A stretch of DNA of 64,000 bases from Candidatus Peregrinibacteria bacterium (GTDB taxonomy: Bacteria > Patescibacteriota > Gracilibacteria > CAIRYL01 > GCA-016699755), in NCBI GenBank assembly GCA_016699755.1, contig CP065009.1, positions 1-64,000 on the forward strand, in the 5' to 3' direction. Made by a program: the position numbers and the translations under genes. The notes beneath the pieces were generated by a model. It ran no database searches, was not told the DNA's origin, and saw nothing but the letters and a program-made list of their open reading frames with translations. This document shows, piece by piece, positions 8,204-15,351 of the stretch (within the stretch, counting starts at the first letter, position 1; each line of letters opens with the position of its first letter).

Positions 8204-8229
8204 GTTTTCTCCGCTATCGCTCCAAAAAC
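8204..8229 (+). repeat. Cassette-leader hairpin GTTTTC...AAAAAC
   Basis: GGTGTTTTCTCCGCTATCGCT followed by CCAAAAAC forms a small hairpin in the 5' leader of the lipoprotein cassette. A very similar hairpin lies in the leaders of the right-hand cassettes at 60587-60612 and 56116-56139. Its role is unknown. Confidence 0.55.
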
Positions 8230-8263
8230 GAATTATTATTACAACACAATTTTGAAAAAAGTC

Positions 8264-8291
8264 TTGACATTTATCAAGAAATAACTATAAG
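8264..8291 (+). promoter_or_regulatory. Promoter of the coiled-coil lipoprotein cassette gene
   Basis: TTGACA at 8264 and TATAAG at 8286 are spaced by 16 bases and lie 35 bases before the start codon. The cassette thus carries its own promoter, as many long-array cassettes do. Confidence 0.7.
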
Positions 8292-8325
8292 ATAACCAAC
8301 TGTTTTACTTTTTTAACATTTACTT

Positions 8326-9264
8326 ATGAAACTAAAAGATTATGTAAAACCACTTGTGGTAGCTGGAAGTATTGCACTTGCAGGATGTGATAATTCAGGC
8401 CAAGCACCTAAAAAACCTGAACAACAAGTTGATAATCCGAATAAAGTTGAACTTGTTGTTGTGGATAGCACAAGAAGACAAGTTGTTGATATTTTATCTT
8501 GCCAGCCTATTCAATTAACAGAATCTCAAACAATAGAATTAAAAAAACTTGAAAGTGAAAGAGATAGCAAATTACAAGCTATTGAAGAAAAAAGAGAAAA
8601 AGCATTTGAAGAATTAGATAAAGTAAGAGAACAAGCATTATCTCAATTAGATCAACAAAGAGAGATATTAATTAATTCAATAAGAAATGGAAAAAATACT
8701 ACAACAGAGGCACAAGCTTGGAGTCAATACTCAAAAGGTAAAAATCAAGCTTGGTCTGAATATTCAAAAGGTAAAAATGAAATCTGGACTCAATATTCAA
8801 AAGGTAAAAATGAAATTCATGCTAATTTTTACAATTCTCCAATAGGAAAATTATCTGCTCAAATTACAACAGCAGAAATAAACAAAGAAGAATGTGAAAT
8901 TAAATCACAATTAAATCAAGTAGGTGTTCAAGAATATGACAGACTTGATGCAGAAGAAACAAAATTGTGGAGTAAAATGGAAGAAGCTGAAAATAAAAAA
9001 TGGAGTGAAATGGAAGAGGCAGAGAACGCAGAATGGGCTAGATTAGAAGCAGAAGAGAATAAATTATATGGAGAAGCTACTTCTCAAGAAGCAAAATCAA
9101 AAATTATTACTGAATATAATCAAAAACAATCTGATTTCTTAGCTAAATCAAATGAGCAACAATCACTAATGTTGGCTGAATCTAATGCAAAACAATCTGC
9201 TATGATTGATGAATATAGAAAACAGAAACAAACTCTTGTTAATAATCCTCAATACAGAAAATAA
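8326..9264 (+). CDS. Coiled-coil lipoprotein with internal repeats
   Basis: I do not recognise a named family. The 312-residue protein begins with a lipoprotein signal (KPLVVAGSIALAGC, modified Cys near 21). The mature part is charged and almost wholly helical. WSQYSKGKNQ, WSEYSKGKNE and WTQYSKGKNE repeat as an 11-residue unit near 126-165, and EEAENKKWSEM / EEAENAEWARL / EEENKLYGE-like units repeat near 215-245. A C-terminal glutamine- and serine-rich heptad-like tract (QKQSDFLAKSNEQQS) follows. It should be anchored in the cytoplasmic membrane facing outward and probably forms an elongated rod. It has its own promoter and forms a single-gene cassette between two copies of the 167-bp unit. 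Confidence 0.8.
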   Translation: MKLKDYVKPLVVAGSIALAGCDNSGQAPKKPEQQVDNPNKVELVVVDSTRRQVVDILSCQPIQLTESQTIELKKLESERDSKLQAIEEKREKAFEELDKVREQALSQLDQQREILINSIRNGKNTTTEAQAWSQYSKGKNQAWSEYSKGKNEIWTQYSKGKNEIHANFYNSPIGKLSAQITTAEINKEECEIKSQLNQVGVQEYDRLDAEETKLWSKMEEAENKKWSEMEEAENAEWARLEAEENKLYGEATSQEAKSKIITEYNQKQSDFLAKSNEQQSLMLAESNAKQSAMIDEYRKQKQTLVNNPQYRK

Positions 9265-9267
9265 GGA

Positions 9268-9317
9268 GTTTTGGAAAAATGGAATTCACCCCGACCCCTC
9301 TTCCATTTTTCCAAAAC
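9268..9317 (+). repeat. Conserved cassette-tail stem-loop, second copy
   Basis: The stem is 17 bp (GTTTTGGAAAAATGGAA / TTCCATTTTTCCAAAAC). Relative to the copy at 7645, one extra G in the left arm is balanced by one extra C in the right arm, a compensatory change that supports selection for the fold. Confidence 0.75.
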
Positions 9318-9459
9318 AAAAAAATCAAAAATAAGTTGATAAAAAGCCTGAGCAACAAAAGAAGAATAAGGATAAATTTTTTCAAAAATACGCTTCGGGG
9401 TCGTTGCACTTTCTTTTTGGCACAAAAATAATAGAATAAGGAAGCCAAAAAGAACCCTC

Positions 9460-9571
9460 ATATAACACAGTATATCTGGCTCGCTCCTGCCGTCGCTCGA
9501 TCCAAATTTGCCAAAACTAATTGATTTTTAAAGGAATTTTGGCAAACATCAGATATACTGAAACGTTAGCC
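9460..9571 (+). other. attC-like site of cassette 2 (cassette 8091-9565)
   Basis: The cassette begins TTATATGA and the site begins TCATATAAC. The outer stem CAGTATATCTG / CAGATATACTG is the same as in cassette 1, with an inner TTTGCCAAAA / TTTTGGCAAA stem. The exchange point would be G9565/T9566. Confidence 0.8.
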
Positions 9572-9732
9572 TAAATCGCTTCGCTTCGCTTGCGATTCAG
9601 GCTAATGGGCGGCGGCTACGCCTCGTCAGACTTCATCGCTCGCAAAGCTCGCGACTTCGTCTAACTCGGTATATCCGAAACGCCCCTCTGAAACTTCGTT
9701 TCCTCGGGACGCATCGTATATACCGCCGCCCA
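9566..9732 (+). repeat. 167-bp mini-cassette, unit 3
   Basis: Same orientation and length as unit 1, with GCATCGTATATACCG replacing GCATCGGATATACCG, so the inner palindrome has one mismatch. Units 4 and 5 share this change. Confidence 0.85.
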
Positions 9733-9765
9733 TTATGTGAAATTTTTATAAAAATCTTTTAACAC

Positions 9766-10296
9766 ATGATTCATAAATTACAAATTTTACCAAACAACAA
9801 GGATTCATTTCAAAAACTTATTAAATTTGCAAAAATTATTCTTGATATTTGCAAAAATTTAAAAACTATTCCTATTGTATATGGTGGATTGGCATATTTT
9901 TATTACACAAAAGATCAAAATATCCCTGTAGGAGATTTAGATATTCTTGTTCCTGAATCATCATTTCAAAGCCTTATAAAAATTTTTCAAGAAAAAAGAA
10001 TTAAATATCAAGAGATTCCTAAATGGAAAAGCATTGTATGTATAGAAGATAATATAAAAATTGATATTGATTCCATTGAATATTGTTTAGAATCGAATAA
10101 AAAAGATACTATTTCCGTTTATATTGAGAATCAAGAATTTCATATACTCAATCTGGAATCACTTATAAAAGTTTATGAAATATCAGTTAGTAGCATGCCA
10201 GAAACTTTAGATTTTAAAAAACAGAGAGAATTATATTCGACAAAATTGAACAATCTCAAGAAATATTCAAAAGATTTTTATAAAAACATCACATAA
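9766..10296 (+). CDS. Nucleotidyltransferase-fold protein (cassette 3)
   Basis: The 176-residue protein shows the Pol-beta-type nucleotidyltransferase signature IVYGGLAYFYY, about ten residues, then VGDLDILVPES (GG...DxD, near 43-67), with a further acidic IKIDIDSIEY near 107 that could supply the third metal ligand. The rest is helical. Relatives include MNT-like antitoxins, AbiEii-like toxins and lincosamide/aminoglycoside nucleotidyltransferases; the sequence does not decide among them. There is no partner gene in its cassette. The stop codon TAA lies inside the attC 5' core site ACATAAC. The next cassette is a near-identical copy that has lost its frame. Confidence 0.7.
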   Translation: MIHKLQILPNNKDSFQKLIKFAKIILDICKNLKTIPIVYGGLAYFYYTKDQNIPVGDLDILVPESSFQSLIKIFQEKRIKYQEIPKWKSIVCIEDNIKIDIDSIEYCLESNKKDTISVYIENQEFHILNLESLIKVYEISVSSMPETLDFKKQRELYSTKLNNLKKYSKDFYKNIT

Positions 10297-10433
10297 CACG
10301 GTATATGGGGTTCGATGATTTTTGCTCAATTCGATTCAAAAGGACTGCAAAAATCATCTCTCCCAAATTTTGGAAACACTGATATAATTTAAAAGGAATT
10401 TTCCAAAACTTCTCATATCCTTAAACGTTAGCC
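10291..10433 (+). other. attC-like site of cassette 3 (cassette 9733-10427)
   Basis: The cassette starts TTATGTG and the site starts CACATAAC. The long variable loop carries inner stems GATGATTTTTGC / GCAAAAATCATC and AATTTTGGAAA / TTTTCCAAAA. The exchange point would be G10427/T10428. Confidence 0.78.
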
Positions 10434-10594
10434 TAAATCGCTTCGCTTCGCTTGCGATTCAGGCTAATGGGCGGCGGCTACGCCTCGTCAGACTTCATCG
10501 CTCGCAAAGCTCGCGACTTCGTCTAACTCGGTATATCCGAAACGCCCCTCTGAAACTTCGTTTCCTCGGGACGCATCGTATATACCGCCGCCCA
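10428..10594 (+). repeat. 167-bp mini-cassette, unit 4
   Basis: Same as unit 3 including the GTATATACCG variant. Together with the following cassette it forms the duplicated half of a tandem pair. Confidence 0.85.
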
Positions 10595-10627
10595 TTATGT
10601 GAAATTTTTATAAAAATCTTTTAACAC

Positions 10628-11157
10628 ATGATTCATAAATTACAAATTTTACCAAACAACAAGGATTCATTTCAAAAACTTATTAAATTTGCAAAAATTA
10701 TTCTTGATATTTGCAAAAATTTAAAAACTATTCCTATTGTATATGGTGGATTGGCATATTTTTATTACACAAAAGATCAAAATATCCCTGTAGGAGATTT
10801 AGATATTCTTGTTCCTGAATCATCATTTCAAAGCCTTATAAAAATTTTTCAAGAAAAAGAATTAAATATCAAGAGATTCCTAAATGGAAAAGCATTGTAT
10901 GTATAGAAGATAATATAAAAATTGATATTGATTCCATTGAATATTGTTTAGAATCGAATAAAAAAGATACTATTTCCGTTTATATTGAGAATCAAGAATT
11001 TCATATACTCAATCTGGAATCACTTATAAAAGTTTATGAAATATCAGTTAGTAGCATGCCAGAAACTTTAGATTTTAAAAAACAGAGAGAATTATATTCG
11101 ACAAAATTGAACAATCTCAAGAAATATTCAAAAGATTTTTATAAAAACATCACATAA
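10628..11157 (+). pseudogene. Frameshifted duplicate of the nucleotidyltransferase (cassette 4)
   Basis: The DNA is the same as cassette 3 except that a run of six A (GAAAAAAGAA) has become five near 10855. The frame is lost after residue 76 and stops at 10906 (92 aa), past the DLDILV active-site motif but without the C-terminal half. Beyond the slip the sequence continues unchanged to the stop position, so the duplication is very recent. Confidence 0.85.
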
Positions 11158-11294
11158 CACGGTATATGGGGTTCGATGATTTTTGCTCAATTCGATTCAA
11201 AAGGACTGCAAAAATCATCTCTCCCAAATTTTGGAAACACTGATATAATTTAAAAGGAATTTTCCAAAACTTCTCATATCCTTAAACATTAGCC
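11152..11294 (+). other. attC-like site of cassette 4 (cassette 10595-11288)
   Basis: A copy of the site at 10291, ending in A/TTAGCC instead of G/TTAGCC. The reciprocal match TTATGTG / CACATAAC is kept. Confidence 0.78.
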
Positions 11295-11544
11295 TAAATC
11301 GCTTCGCTTCGCTTGCGATTCAGGCTAATGGGCGGCGGCTACGCCTCGTCAGACTTCATTGCTCGCAAAGCTCGCGACTTGTGGTGAAGTGGAAGGCGCC
11401 CCCGCGATTCAGGCTAATGGGCGGCGGCTACGCCTCGTCAGACTTCATTGCTCGCAAAGCTCGCGACTTCGTCTAACTCGGTATATCCGAAACGCCCCTC
11501 TGAAACTTCGTTTCCTCGGGACGCATCGTATATACCGCCGCCCA
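11289..11544 (+). repeat. Enlarged mini-cassette, unit 5 (internal duplication)
   Basis: The unit starts normally, but after GCTCGCGACTT a 23-base non-repeat stretch (TGGTGAAGTGGAAGGCGC core) is followed by a restart at GCGATTCAGGCTAATGG, so the first half is present twice. Total length is 256 bases. Both halves carry TTCATTGC where other units have TTCATCGC, indicating duplication of one copy. Confidence 0.8.
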
Positions 11545-11583
11545 TTGTACGAAATAAAAATCTTTACTTATACTAATAAAAAT

Positions 11584-12048
11584 ATGCAGGTAAGAAAATA
11601 CAAAGCAGGCGAAGAGGAAGAATTATGGCAGCTTTATCATGATACAACTCACATCATTAACGGAGAAGTATATTCAAAAGAGCAAGTTGAACGCTGGGCA
11701 CCACATGACAAAAACATGGATGAGTGGAAGGTAAGAATCAAAAAGAAAAATCCTTTTGTTGCAGTGGAAGATGACAAGATAGTTGGGTTTGCTGAACTAG
11801 AACCTGATGGCCACATTGACTATTTCTATGCTCATCACCAGTGGCAAGGAAAGGGAGTAGGTAATATACTTTACAGTGCTATAGAAAAGGAGGCTATCAA
11901 TCAAAAAATGTCTCGTTTGTATGCAGATGTGAGTCTCCAAGCAAAAGGATTTTTCTTAAAGAAAGGATTTGAAGTACTTCAAGAGCAAAACAATATTATA
12001 TGTGGTGCTCCAGCTCCAAACTTCAAGATGGAGAAAAAGCTGCCATAA
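11584..12048 (+). CDS. GNAT-family N-acetyltransferase (cassette 5)
   Basis: The 154-residue protein has the GNAT fold: start MQVRKYKAGEEEELWQLYH, PFVAVEDDKIVGFAELEPDG as the central beta hairpin near 60-80, and the acetyl-CoA pyrophosphate loop HHQWQGKGVGNILYSAIEKEA near 90-107 (Q/R-x-x-G-x-G form). FFLKKGFEVLQEQN closes the fold. Substrate unknown; the ERWAPHDKNMDEWK segment is typical of small-molecule or amine acetyltransferases. The frame is open far upstream through the repeat unit, but the ATG at 11584, 39 bases into the cassette, is the natural start because homologous N-termini begin there and the upstream part is repeat DNA. Confidence 0.85.
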   Translation: MQVRKYKAGEEEELWQLYHDTTHIINGEVYSKEQVERWAPHDKNMDEWKVRIKKKNPFVAVEDDKIVGFAELEPDGHIDYFYAHHQWQGKGVGNILYSAIEKEAINQKMSRLYADVSLQAKGFFLKKGFEVLQEQNNIICGAPAPNFKMEKKLP

Positions 12049-12079
12049 TTTCCACAAAGTTCGTAAAGATTTTTACATC

Positions 12080-12222
12080 GTACAACACGGCATATGGGGG
12101 TCGATGATTTTTGCTCAATTCGATTCAAAAGGACTGCAAAAATCATCTCTCCTAAATTTTGGAAACACTGATATAATTTAAAAGGAATTTTCCAAAACTT
12201 CCCATATACTGAAACATTAGCC
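12080..12222 (+). other. attC-like site of cassette 5 (cassette 11545-12216)
   Basis: The cassette starts TTGTACG and the site starts CGTACAAC, showing that the core pair changes together from cassette to cassette. The arms CATATGGG / CCCATATA and the GATGATTTTTGC inner stem match cassette 3. It closes at A12216/T12217. Confidence 0.8.
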
Positions 12223-12383
12223 TAAATCGCTTCGCTTCGCTTGCGATTCAGCCTAATGGGCGGCGGCTACGCCTCGTCAGACTTCATCGCTCGCAAAGCT
12301 CGCGACTTCGTCTAACTCGGTATATCCGATGCGTCCCGAGGAAACGAAGTTTCAGAGGGGCGTTTCGGATATACCGCCGCCCA
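12217..12383 (+). repeat. 167-bp mini-cassette, unit 6, with inverted core
   Basis: The 37-base core between CGGTATATCCG (12318-12328) and CGGATATACCG (12366-12376) is the reverse complement of that in every other unit; the rest of the unit keeps the usual orientation. One further change, CAGCCTAAT for CAGGCTAAT, is visible. Confidence 0.85.
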
Positions 12384-12420
12384 TTAGGCGACATAAATTT
12401 TATTCAAATTCAATTAACAT

Positions 12421-13050
12421 ATGTCTCCAGAAGAAAGAAAGAAGCATGATAAGAGAGAAAAAAAAGTCGTTGCTTTTTTAACACAGTCAACAGAAGAAAT
12501 TAACCAAGCATTTTCGATTATTGACGGGAAACCAATCATAAATGATAGACCCAAGTTGATACTTGTGTTTACAGCATTGGATATTTTTTATACTTATTGG
12601 CAGGAATATTTGAGTAAGAAAGTCTCACAAAAAATAGGATTCCCATCTTGGATTGATAGTTTTTGTTTTGTTAAAGAAAACAAGGTTTACCAATCAAATC
12701 CATGCTTGAAAAAAATAACCTCGCAACAGCTGTATGAATTGAGGAACTCCATGGTTCACTTCTATGGTTTGCGGCGCAAAACGGACAACGTTAACTTAAT
12801 GGTTATATCAGACTTAAAAGATCAAGAATATATCGATGAATTAACTCAAGAATTTGATAACAAAACCAAGGGAGTTAATGTTATCTTGCAACCAAAACTG
12901 CTGAGAGATTTAATATGGGAAGGGGGAATCTTAATGATGGGAAAAATGATCGATAATTTGAGAAGTTCTCCCAACAAACACATTGAGGGTATAAAGAATA
13001 TCCATACAGAAGTAATAGAACGCGGGGCAGCCAGAATTGAATTTGAATAA
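12421..13050 (+). CDS. HEPN-like protein (cassette 6)
   Basis: The 209-residue protein is all-helical in appearance. In the middle it has YELRNSMVHFYGL near 106-118, which fits the HEPN RNase motif R-N-x3-H (R-x4-H spacing). A preceding helix FTALDIFYTYWQEYLSKK is of the type that forms the HEPN four-helix core. HEPN proteins cleave RNA in toxin-antitoxin, abortive-infection and other defence systems, but non-catalytic members exist. No antitoxin lies in the same cassette; a nucleotidyltransferase, the usual MNT partner type, lies two cassettes away. The call rests on one motif and helix content, so defence function is an inference. Confidence 0.55.
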   Translation: MSPEERKKHDKREKKVVAFLTQSTEEINQAFSIIDGKPIINDRPKLILVFTALDIFYTYWQEYLSKKVSQKIGFPSWIDSFCFVKENKVYQSNPCLKKITSQQLYELRNSMVHFYGLRRKTDNVNLMVISDLKDQEYIDELTQEFDNKTKGVNVILQPKLLRDLIWEGGILMMGKMIDNLRSSPNKHIEGIKNIHTEVIERGAARIEFE

Positions 13051-13060
13051 AATTTACAAC

Positions 13061-13138
13061 GCCTAACACCAGATATGAGATTACGCTTCGCTTCATCCAT
13101 ATTGCTATCGCAACTTCTCATATCCTTAAACGTTAGCC
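13061..13138 (+). other. attC-like site of cassette 6 (cassette 12384-13132)
   Basis: The cassette starts TTAGGCG and the site starts CGCCTAAC, a third core variant with full reciprocity. It is a compact 78-base site, stem ATATGAGA / TCTCATAT, loop with GCTTCGCTTC. The exchange point would be G13132/T13133. Confidence 0.82.
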
Positions 13139-13152
13139 TAAATCGCTTCGCT
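13133..13152 (+). repeat. Mini-cassette remnant (first 20 bases)
   Basis: TTAGCCTAAATCGCTTCGC opens a unit that then breaks off into unrelated sequence (TATAGTATTTAATATTTC). The following cassette 7 therefore has a start that no longer matches its own attC. Confidence 0.7.
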
Positions 13153-13178
13153 ATAGTATTTAATATTTCTAAAACATT

Positions 13179-13598
13179 ATGAACACTGAAAGTACTAGTA
13201 GAAAAAATACAAAAGCTTCTATGTTGGGCGGTTTTATTTTTAGTGCGATCCTATCTTTTTTCGCAAGCATTGCATTCATTAATGTCGTTAACTATTTTTT
13301 TCAGGTTGATGATATTGGAATCAACAATGCTGCGAATTCTATGTTTTTGACATTTATTGTGCTACCGATAAGTTTAGTAATGGTTTTTATTGTTTCGATT
13401 GTTTCTTTTTGGATTTTACGTAAACTCACAATTTGTCAAAAAAAGAAATATTTAAGTTATATATTTGTATTAGCTATTATAGCCGTTGTATTTTTTCTTG
13501 CTCTTGACTATAACTTTTGGACATTAAGAGATTATCCAACTCCGATGAATATGAATGGAAATAATAGATCAATTTTTTGGAGATATGTTTTGAAATAG
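13179..13598 (+). CDS. Small integral membrane protein (cassette 7)
   Basis: I do not recognise the family. The 139 residues contain three membrane segments: LGGFIFSAILSFFASIAFI near 16-35, FLTFIVLPISLVMVFIVSIV near 56-78 and YLSYIFVLAIIAVVFFLAL near 90-110, with a short polar tail. The start ATG is part of CATTATG, possibly a former cassette boundary. It is the only gene of its cassette. Confidence 0.65.
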   Translation: MNTESTSRKNTKASMLGGFIFSAILSFFASIAFINVVNYFFQVDDIGINNAANSMFLTFIVLPISLVMVFIVSIVSFWILRKLTICQKKKYLSYIFVLAIIAVVFFLALDYNFWTLRDYPTPMNMNGNNRSIFWRYVLK

Positions 13599-13621
13599 TG
13601 TAAGTATCGCAAAGTGACATC

Positions 13622-13764
13622 ACATAACAGCGTGTATGAGGTAAAAGAAAAAGTGTGCTAATAATTATCAGCTGTTGCACTTTTTCTTTTACCCAAATTT
13701 CGCCTCCTCTATGATAAAATAATTAGGAAGTCGGCGAAACTTCTCATACACGCAAACATTAGCC
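13622..13764 (+). other. attC-like site of cassette 7 (about 13133-13758)
   Basis: The site starts ACATAAC with a perfect 11-bp outer stem GCGTGTATGAG / CTCATACACGC and closes at A13758/T13759. An inner stem GTAAAAGAAAAAGTGC / GCACTTTTTCTTTTAC (near 13641-13692) is 16 bp. The cassette start TTAGCC does not match, because of the unit fragment fused to it. Confidence 0.78.
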
Positions 13765-13827
13765 TAAATTGCCTTTCAAAATCGATTAAGATATAATGGA
13801 TTGGAAAATTCATTTTTTTAAAGAATT

Positions 13828-14157
13828 ATGAAAAAAAAAGTGATATGTCAAAATTGTAAACACCAATTTGAAGATATTCCCAAGCGCTCTTTTCTCGCGT
13901 TCCAAAAATTTAAATGCCCAGAATGCTCGGAAAATATAGTGTATCCACTTACGCCTGGTTGGCAAATATTTTATTGGATATTAGTAATCTTATTGATTTC
14001 CAACTCAATAAAGATTTATTCACAGGGAGATATTCCAGTGCCAGGCTTAATGGGCATTGGGGCAATAGGAGGCATTATCGCATTACTAAAAAATAATTCG
14101 CTAAAAAATAAAGTAAAAGATCTGGAAAATGAAGTTTTGAAAAGCAGCATTCGATAA
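13828..14157 (+). CDS. Zinc-ribbon plus membrane-segment protein (cassette 8)
   Basis: The 109-residue protein starts with a double CxxC zinc ribbon (ICQNCKHQFED and FKCPECSENI, near 6-36). Two membrane segments follow (IFYWILVILLISNSI near 47-63 and GLMGIGAIGGIIALL near 72-87), then a short charged coiled coil at the end. This resembles small prokaryotic membrane proteins with an MJ0042-type ribbon. Function unknown. Its stop codon is TAA inside the attC 5' core site. Confidence 0.7.
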   Translation: MKKKVICQNCKHQFEDIPKRSFLAFQKFKCPECSENIVYPLTPGWQIFYWILVILLISNSIKIYSQGDIPVPGLMGIGAIGGIIALLKNNSLKNKVKDLENEVLKSSIR

Positions 14158-14295
14158 CACGGTATATGGGGTTCACAAAAAAGTGCAAAAATTGAAAAGA
14201 GCAGAAGCACTTTTTTGCTCTTCCAAATTTTGGAAAAACAAAATATAATTTCAAAGGATTTTCCAAAACTTCCCATATACTGTCGCCCATTGTAC
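14152..14295 (+). other. attC-like site of cassette 8 (13759-14289), hybrid end
   Basis: CGATAAC opens and GGTATATGGGG / TTCCCATATAC forms the outer stem. The loop has AAAAAAGTGCAAAAA / AGCACTTTTTTGC arms. After CATATACTG the site switches to TCGCCCATTGTAC, the end of a mini-cassette type, so two sites seem to have been joined. Start TTAGCC and CGATAAC do not match. Confidence 0.65.
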
Positions 14296-14308
14296 GAAAT
14301 AAAAAATC

Positions 14309-14506
14309 ATGAAATATATATTTGCGATCATAATAATTTCAGTTGGCATAATCGTTACACTACTAATGCCAGTTACATATAAAGTTGGATGTTGTTGTGA
14401 GCCTGGTGAAGTATGCTGTCATGCTGAATGCATTAAAGAAAAAAAGCCTTTAATATTTAAAGTGGTTGATTTTTTAAATCGTACAACAGCCGATATCCGA
14501 CATTAA
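14309..14506 (+). CDS. Cysteine-rich small membrane or secreted protein (cassette 9)
   Basis: The 65-residue protein has one N-terminal membrane segment (YIFAIIIISVGIIVTLLM) and then a compact cysteine cluster GCCCEPGEVCCHAEC with seven Cys in fifteen residues. A metal-binding or disulfide-stabilised extracytoplasmic motif is likely. The last residues are encoded inside the attC site, so re-insertion of the cassette would leave the stop intact but the end is unusually tight. Family unknown. Confidence 0.6.
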   Translation: MKYIFAIIIISVGIIVTLLMPVTYKVGCCCEPGEVCCHAECIKEKKPLIFKVVDFLNRTTADIRH

Positions 14507-14535
14507 AACGATCAGATCATCGGCAGACGTTATAC
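14481..14535 (+). other. Short attC-like site of cassette 9 (14290-14529)
   Basis: At 55 bases this is the shortest site and the closest to classical attC: GTACAAC, stem GCCGAT / ATCGGC, and G/TTATAC. The cassette starts TTGTACG, matching CGTACAAC. Confidence 0.8.
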
Positions 14536-14595
14536 GCCATACGAAAAATAAAAATTTTGTAATTTTCTCTGTGGTTTGAATAATTCCTCATTCTA

Positions 14596-14856
14596 ATGAA
14601 TGAATTAAGAAATACGCTCGATCCAAATATTGCTGAAGCAGAAAAAACGGCTCATAATATTAACAAAAGATTAGATTTCCTTAGGGGTCAACCTGATCTC
14701 ACAACTGCTCTGCAAGTAGAGTTAAATATATTAGAAAAGACTCATGATAATCGACACGCATTTCTGGAAAGAAAGTCTATCGAAGAATCTGGACTTAGTG
14801 AGGATGAACAGGCAGAACTTAATAATTTTAGAGAAAAATATAAGGATATAGAGTAA
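14596..14856 (+). CDS. Small helical protein (cassette 10)
   Basis: I do not recognise this 86-residue acidic protein. It is predicted helical throughout (DPNIAEAEKTAHNINKRLDF, ALQVELNILEKTHDNRHAFLE) and ends DEQAELNNFREKYKDIE. It has no signal, membrane segment or cysteine. As the only gene of a cassette with matched ends it is probably a real gene; size and charge would suit an antitoxin or an inhibitor, but nothing in the sequence shows this. Confidence 0.6.
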   Translation: MNELRNTLDPNIAEAEKTAHNINKRLDFLRGQPDLTTALQVELNILEKTHDNRHAFLERKSIEESGLSEDEQAELNNFREKYKDIE

Positions 14857-14883
14857 ATTACAAAATTTTTCTTTTCCTACAGC

Positions 14884-15083
14884 GTATAACAACTTGTATC
14901 TGGCTCAAGAAGAGTCACTAAATATTTAATAAACGGCGGATAGTGACTCTTCTTTCTCCCATATCCCACTCTTACCTCAGTTTGAACTCCGATACAAAGA
15001 AGTGTTAAAATAGTTCAATTACAAATCCGTTCCATAAAGGGAAAACTCCATAGTGGGACATCAGATACAAGTGAACGTTAGCC
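14884..15083 (+). other. attC-like site of cassette 10 (14530-15077)
   Basis: The cassette starts TTATACGC and the site starts GCGTATAAC. The outer stem ACTTGTATCTG / CAGATACAAGT is perfect. A long inner part carries AAGAGTCACTA / TAGTGACTCTT and CCACT-type arms. It closes at G15077/T15078. Confidence 0.82.
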
Positions 15084-15244
15084 TAAATCGCTTCGCTTCG
15101 CTTGCGATTCAGGCTAATGGGCGGCGGCTACGCCTCGTCAGACTTCATCGCTCGCAAAGCTCGCGACTTCGTCTAACTCGGTATATCCGAAACGCCCCTC
15201 TGAAACTTCGTTTCCTCGGGACGCATCGGATATACCGCCGCCCA
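15078..15244 (+). repeat. 167-bp mini-cassette, unit 7
   Basis: Same as unit 1 across its length, including the GGATATACCG form of the inner palindrome. The next cassette starts TTATATG. Confidence 0.85.
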
Positions 15245-15351
15245 TTATATGAAATATTTCTGATGCTTTGGGGATTTTTTAAAACTAAATTTTTATATTT
15301 GCTTAAAGTATGATATAATTCAACTGTTATTAATTTTTAACAAATAAAATT

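Noticed and set aside
11359..11583. 75-residue N-terminal extension of the acetyltransferase
   Set aside because: It is encoded by repeat-unit DNA; the natural GNAT start is the ATG at 11584. The same arginine-rich reading occurs in other units without a gene.
4885..15244. Repeated GC-rich units considered as CRISPR repeats or REP/MITE elements
   Set aside because: Spacing is irregular (0.7-5 kb), units are 167 bases long and whole genes lie between them; no cas genes. Their ends coincide with cassette exchange points, which MITE target duplications would not explain.
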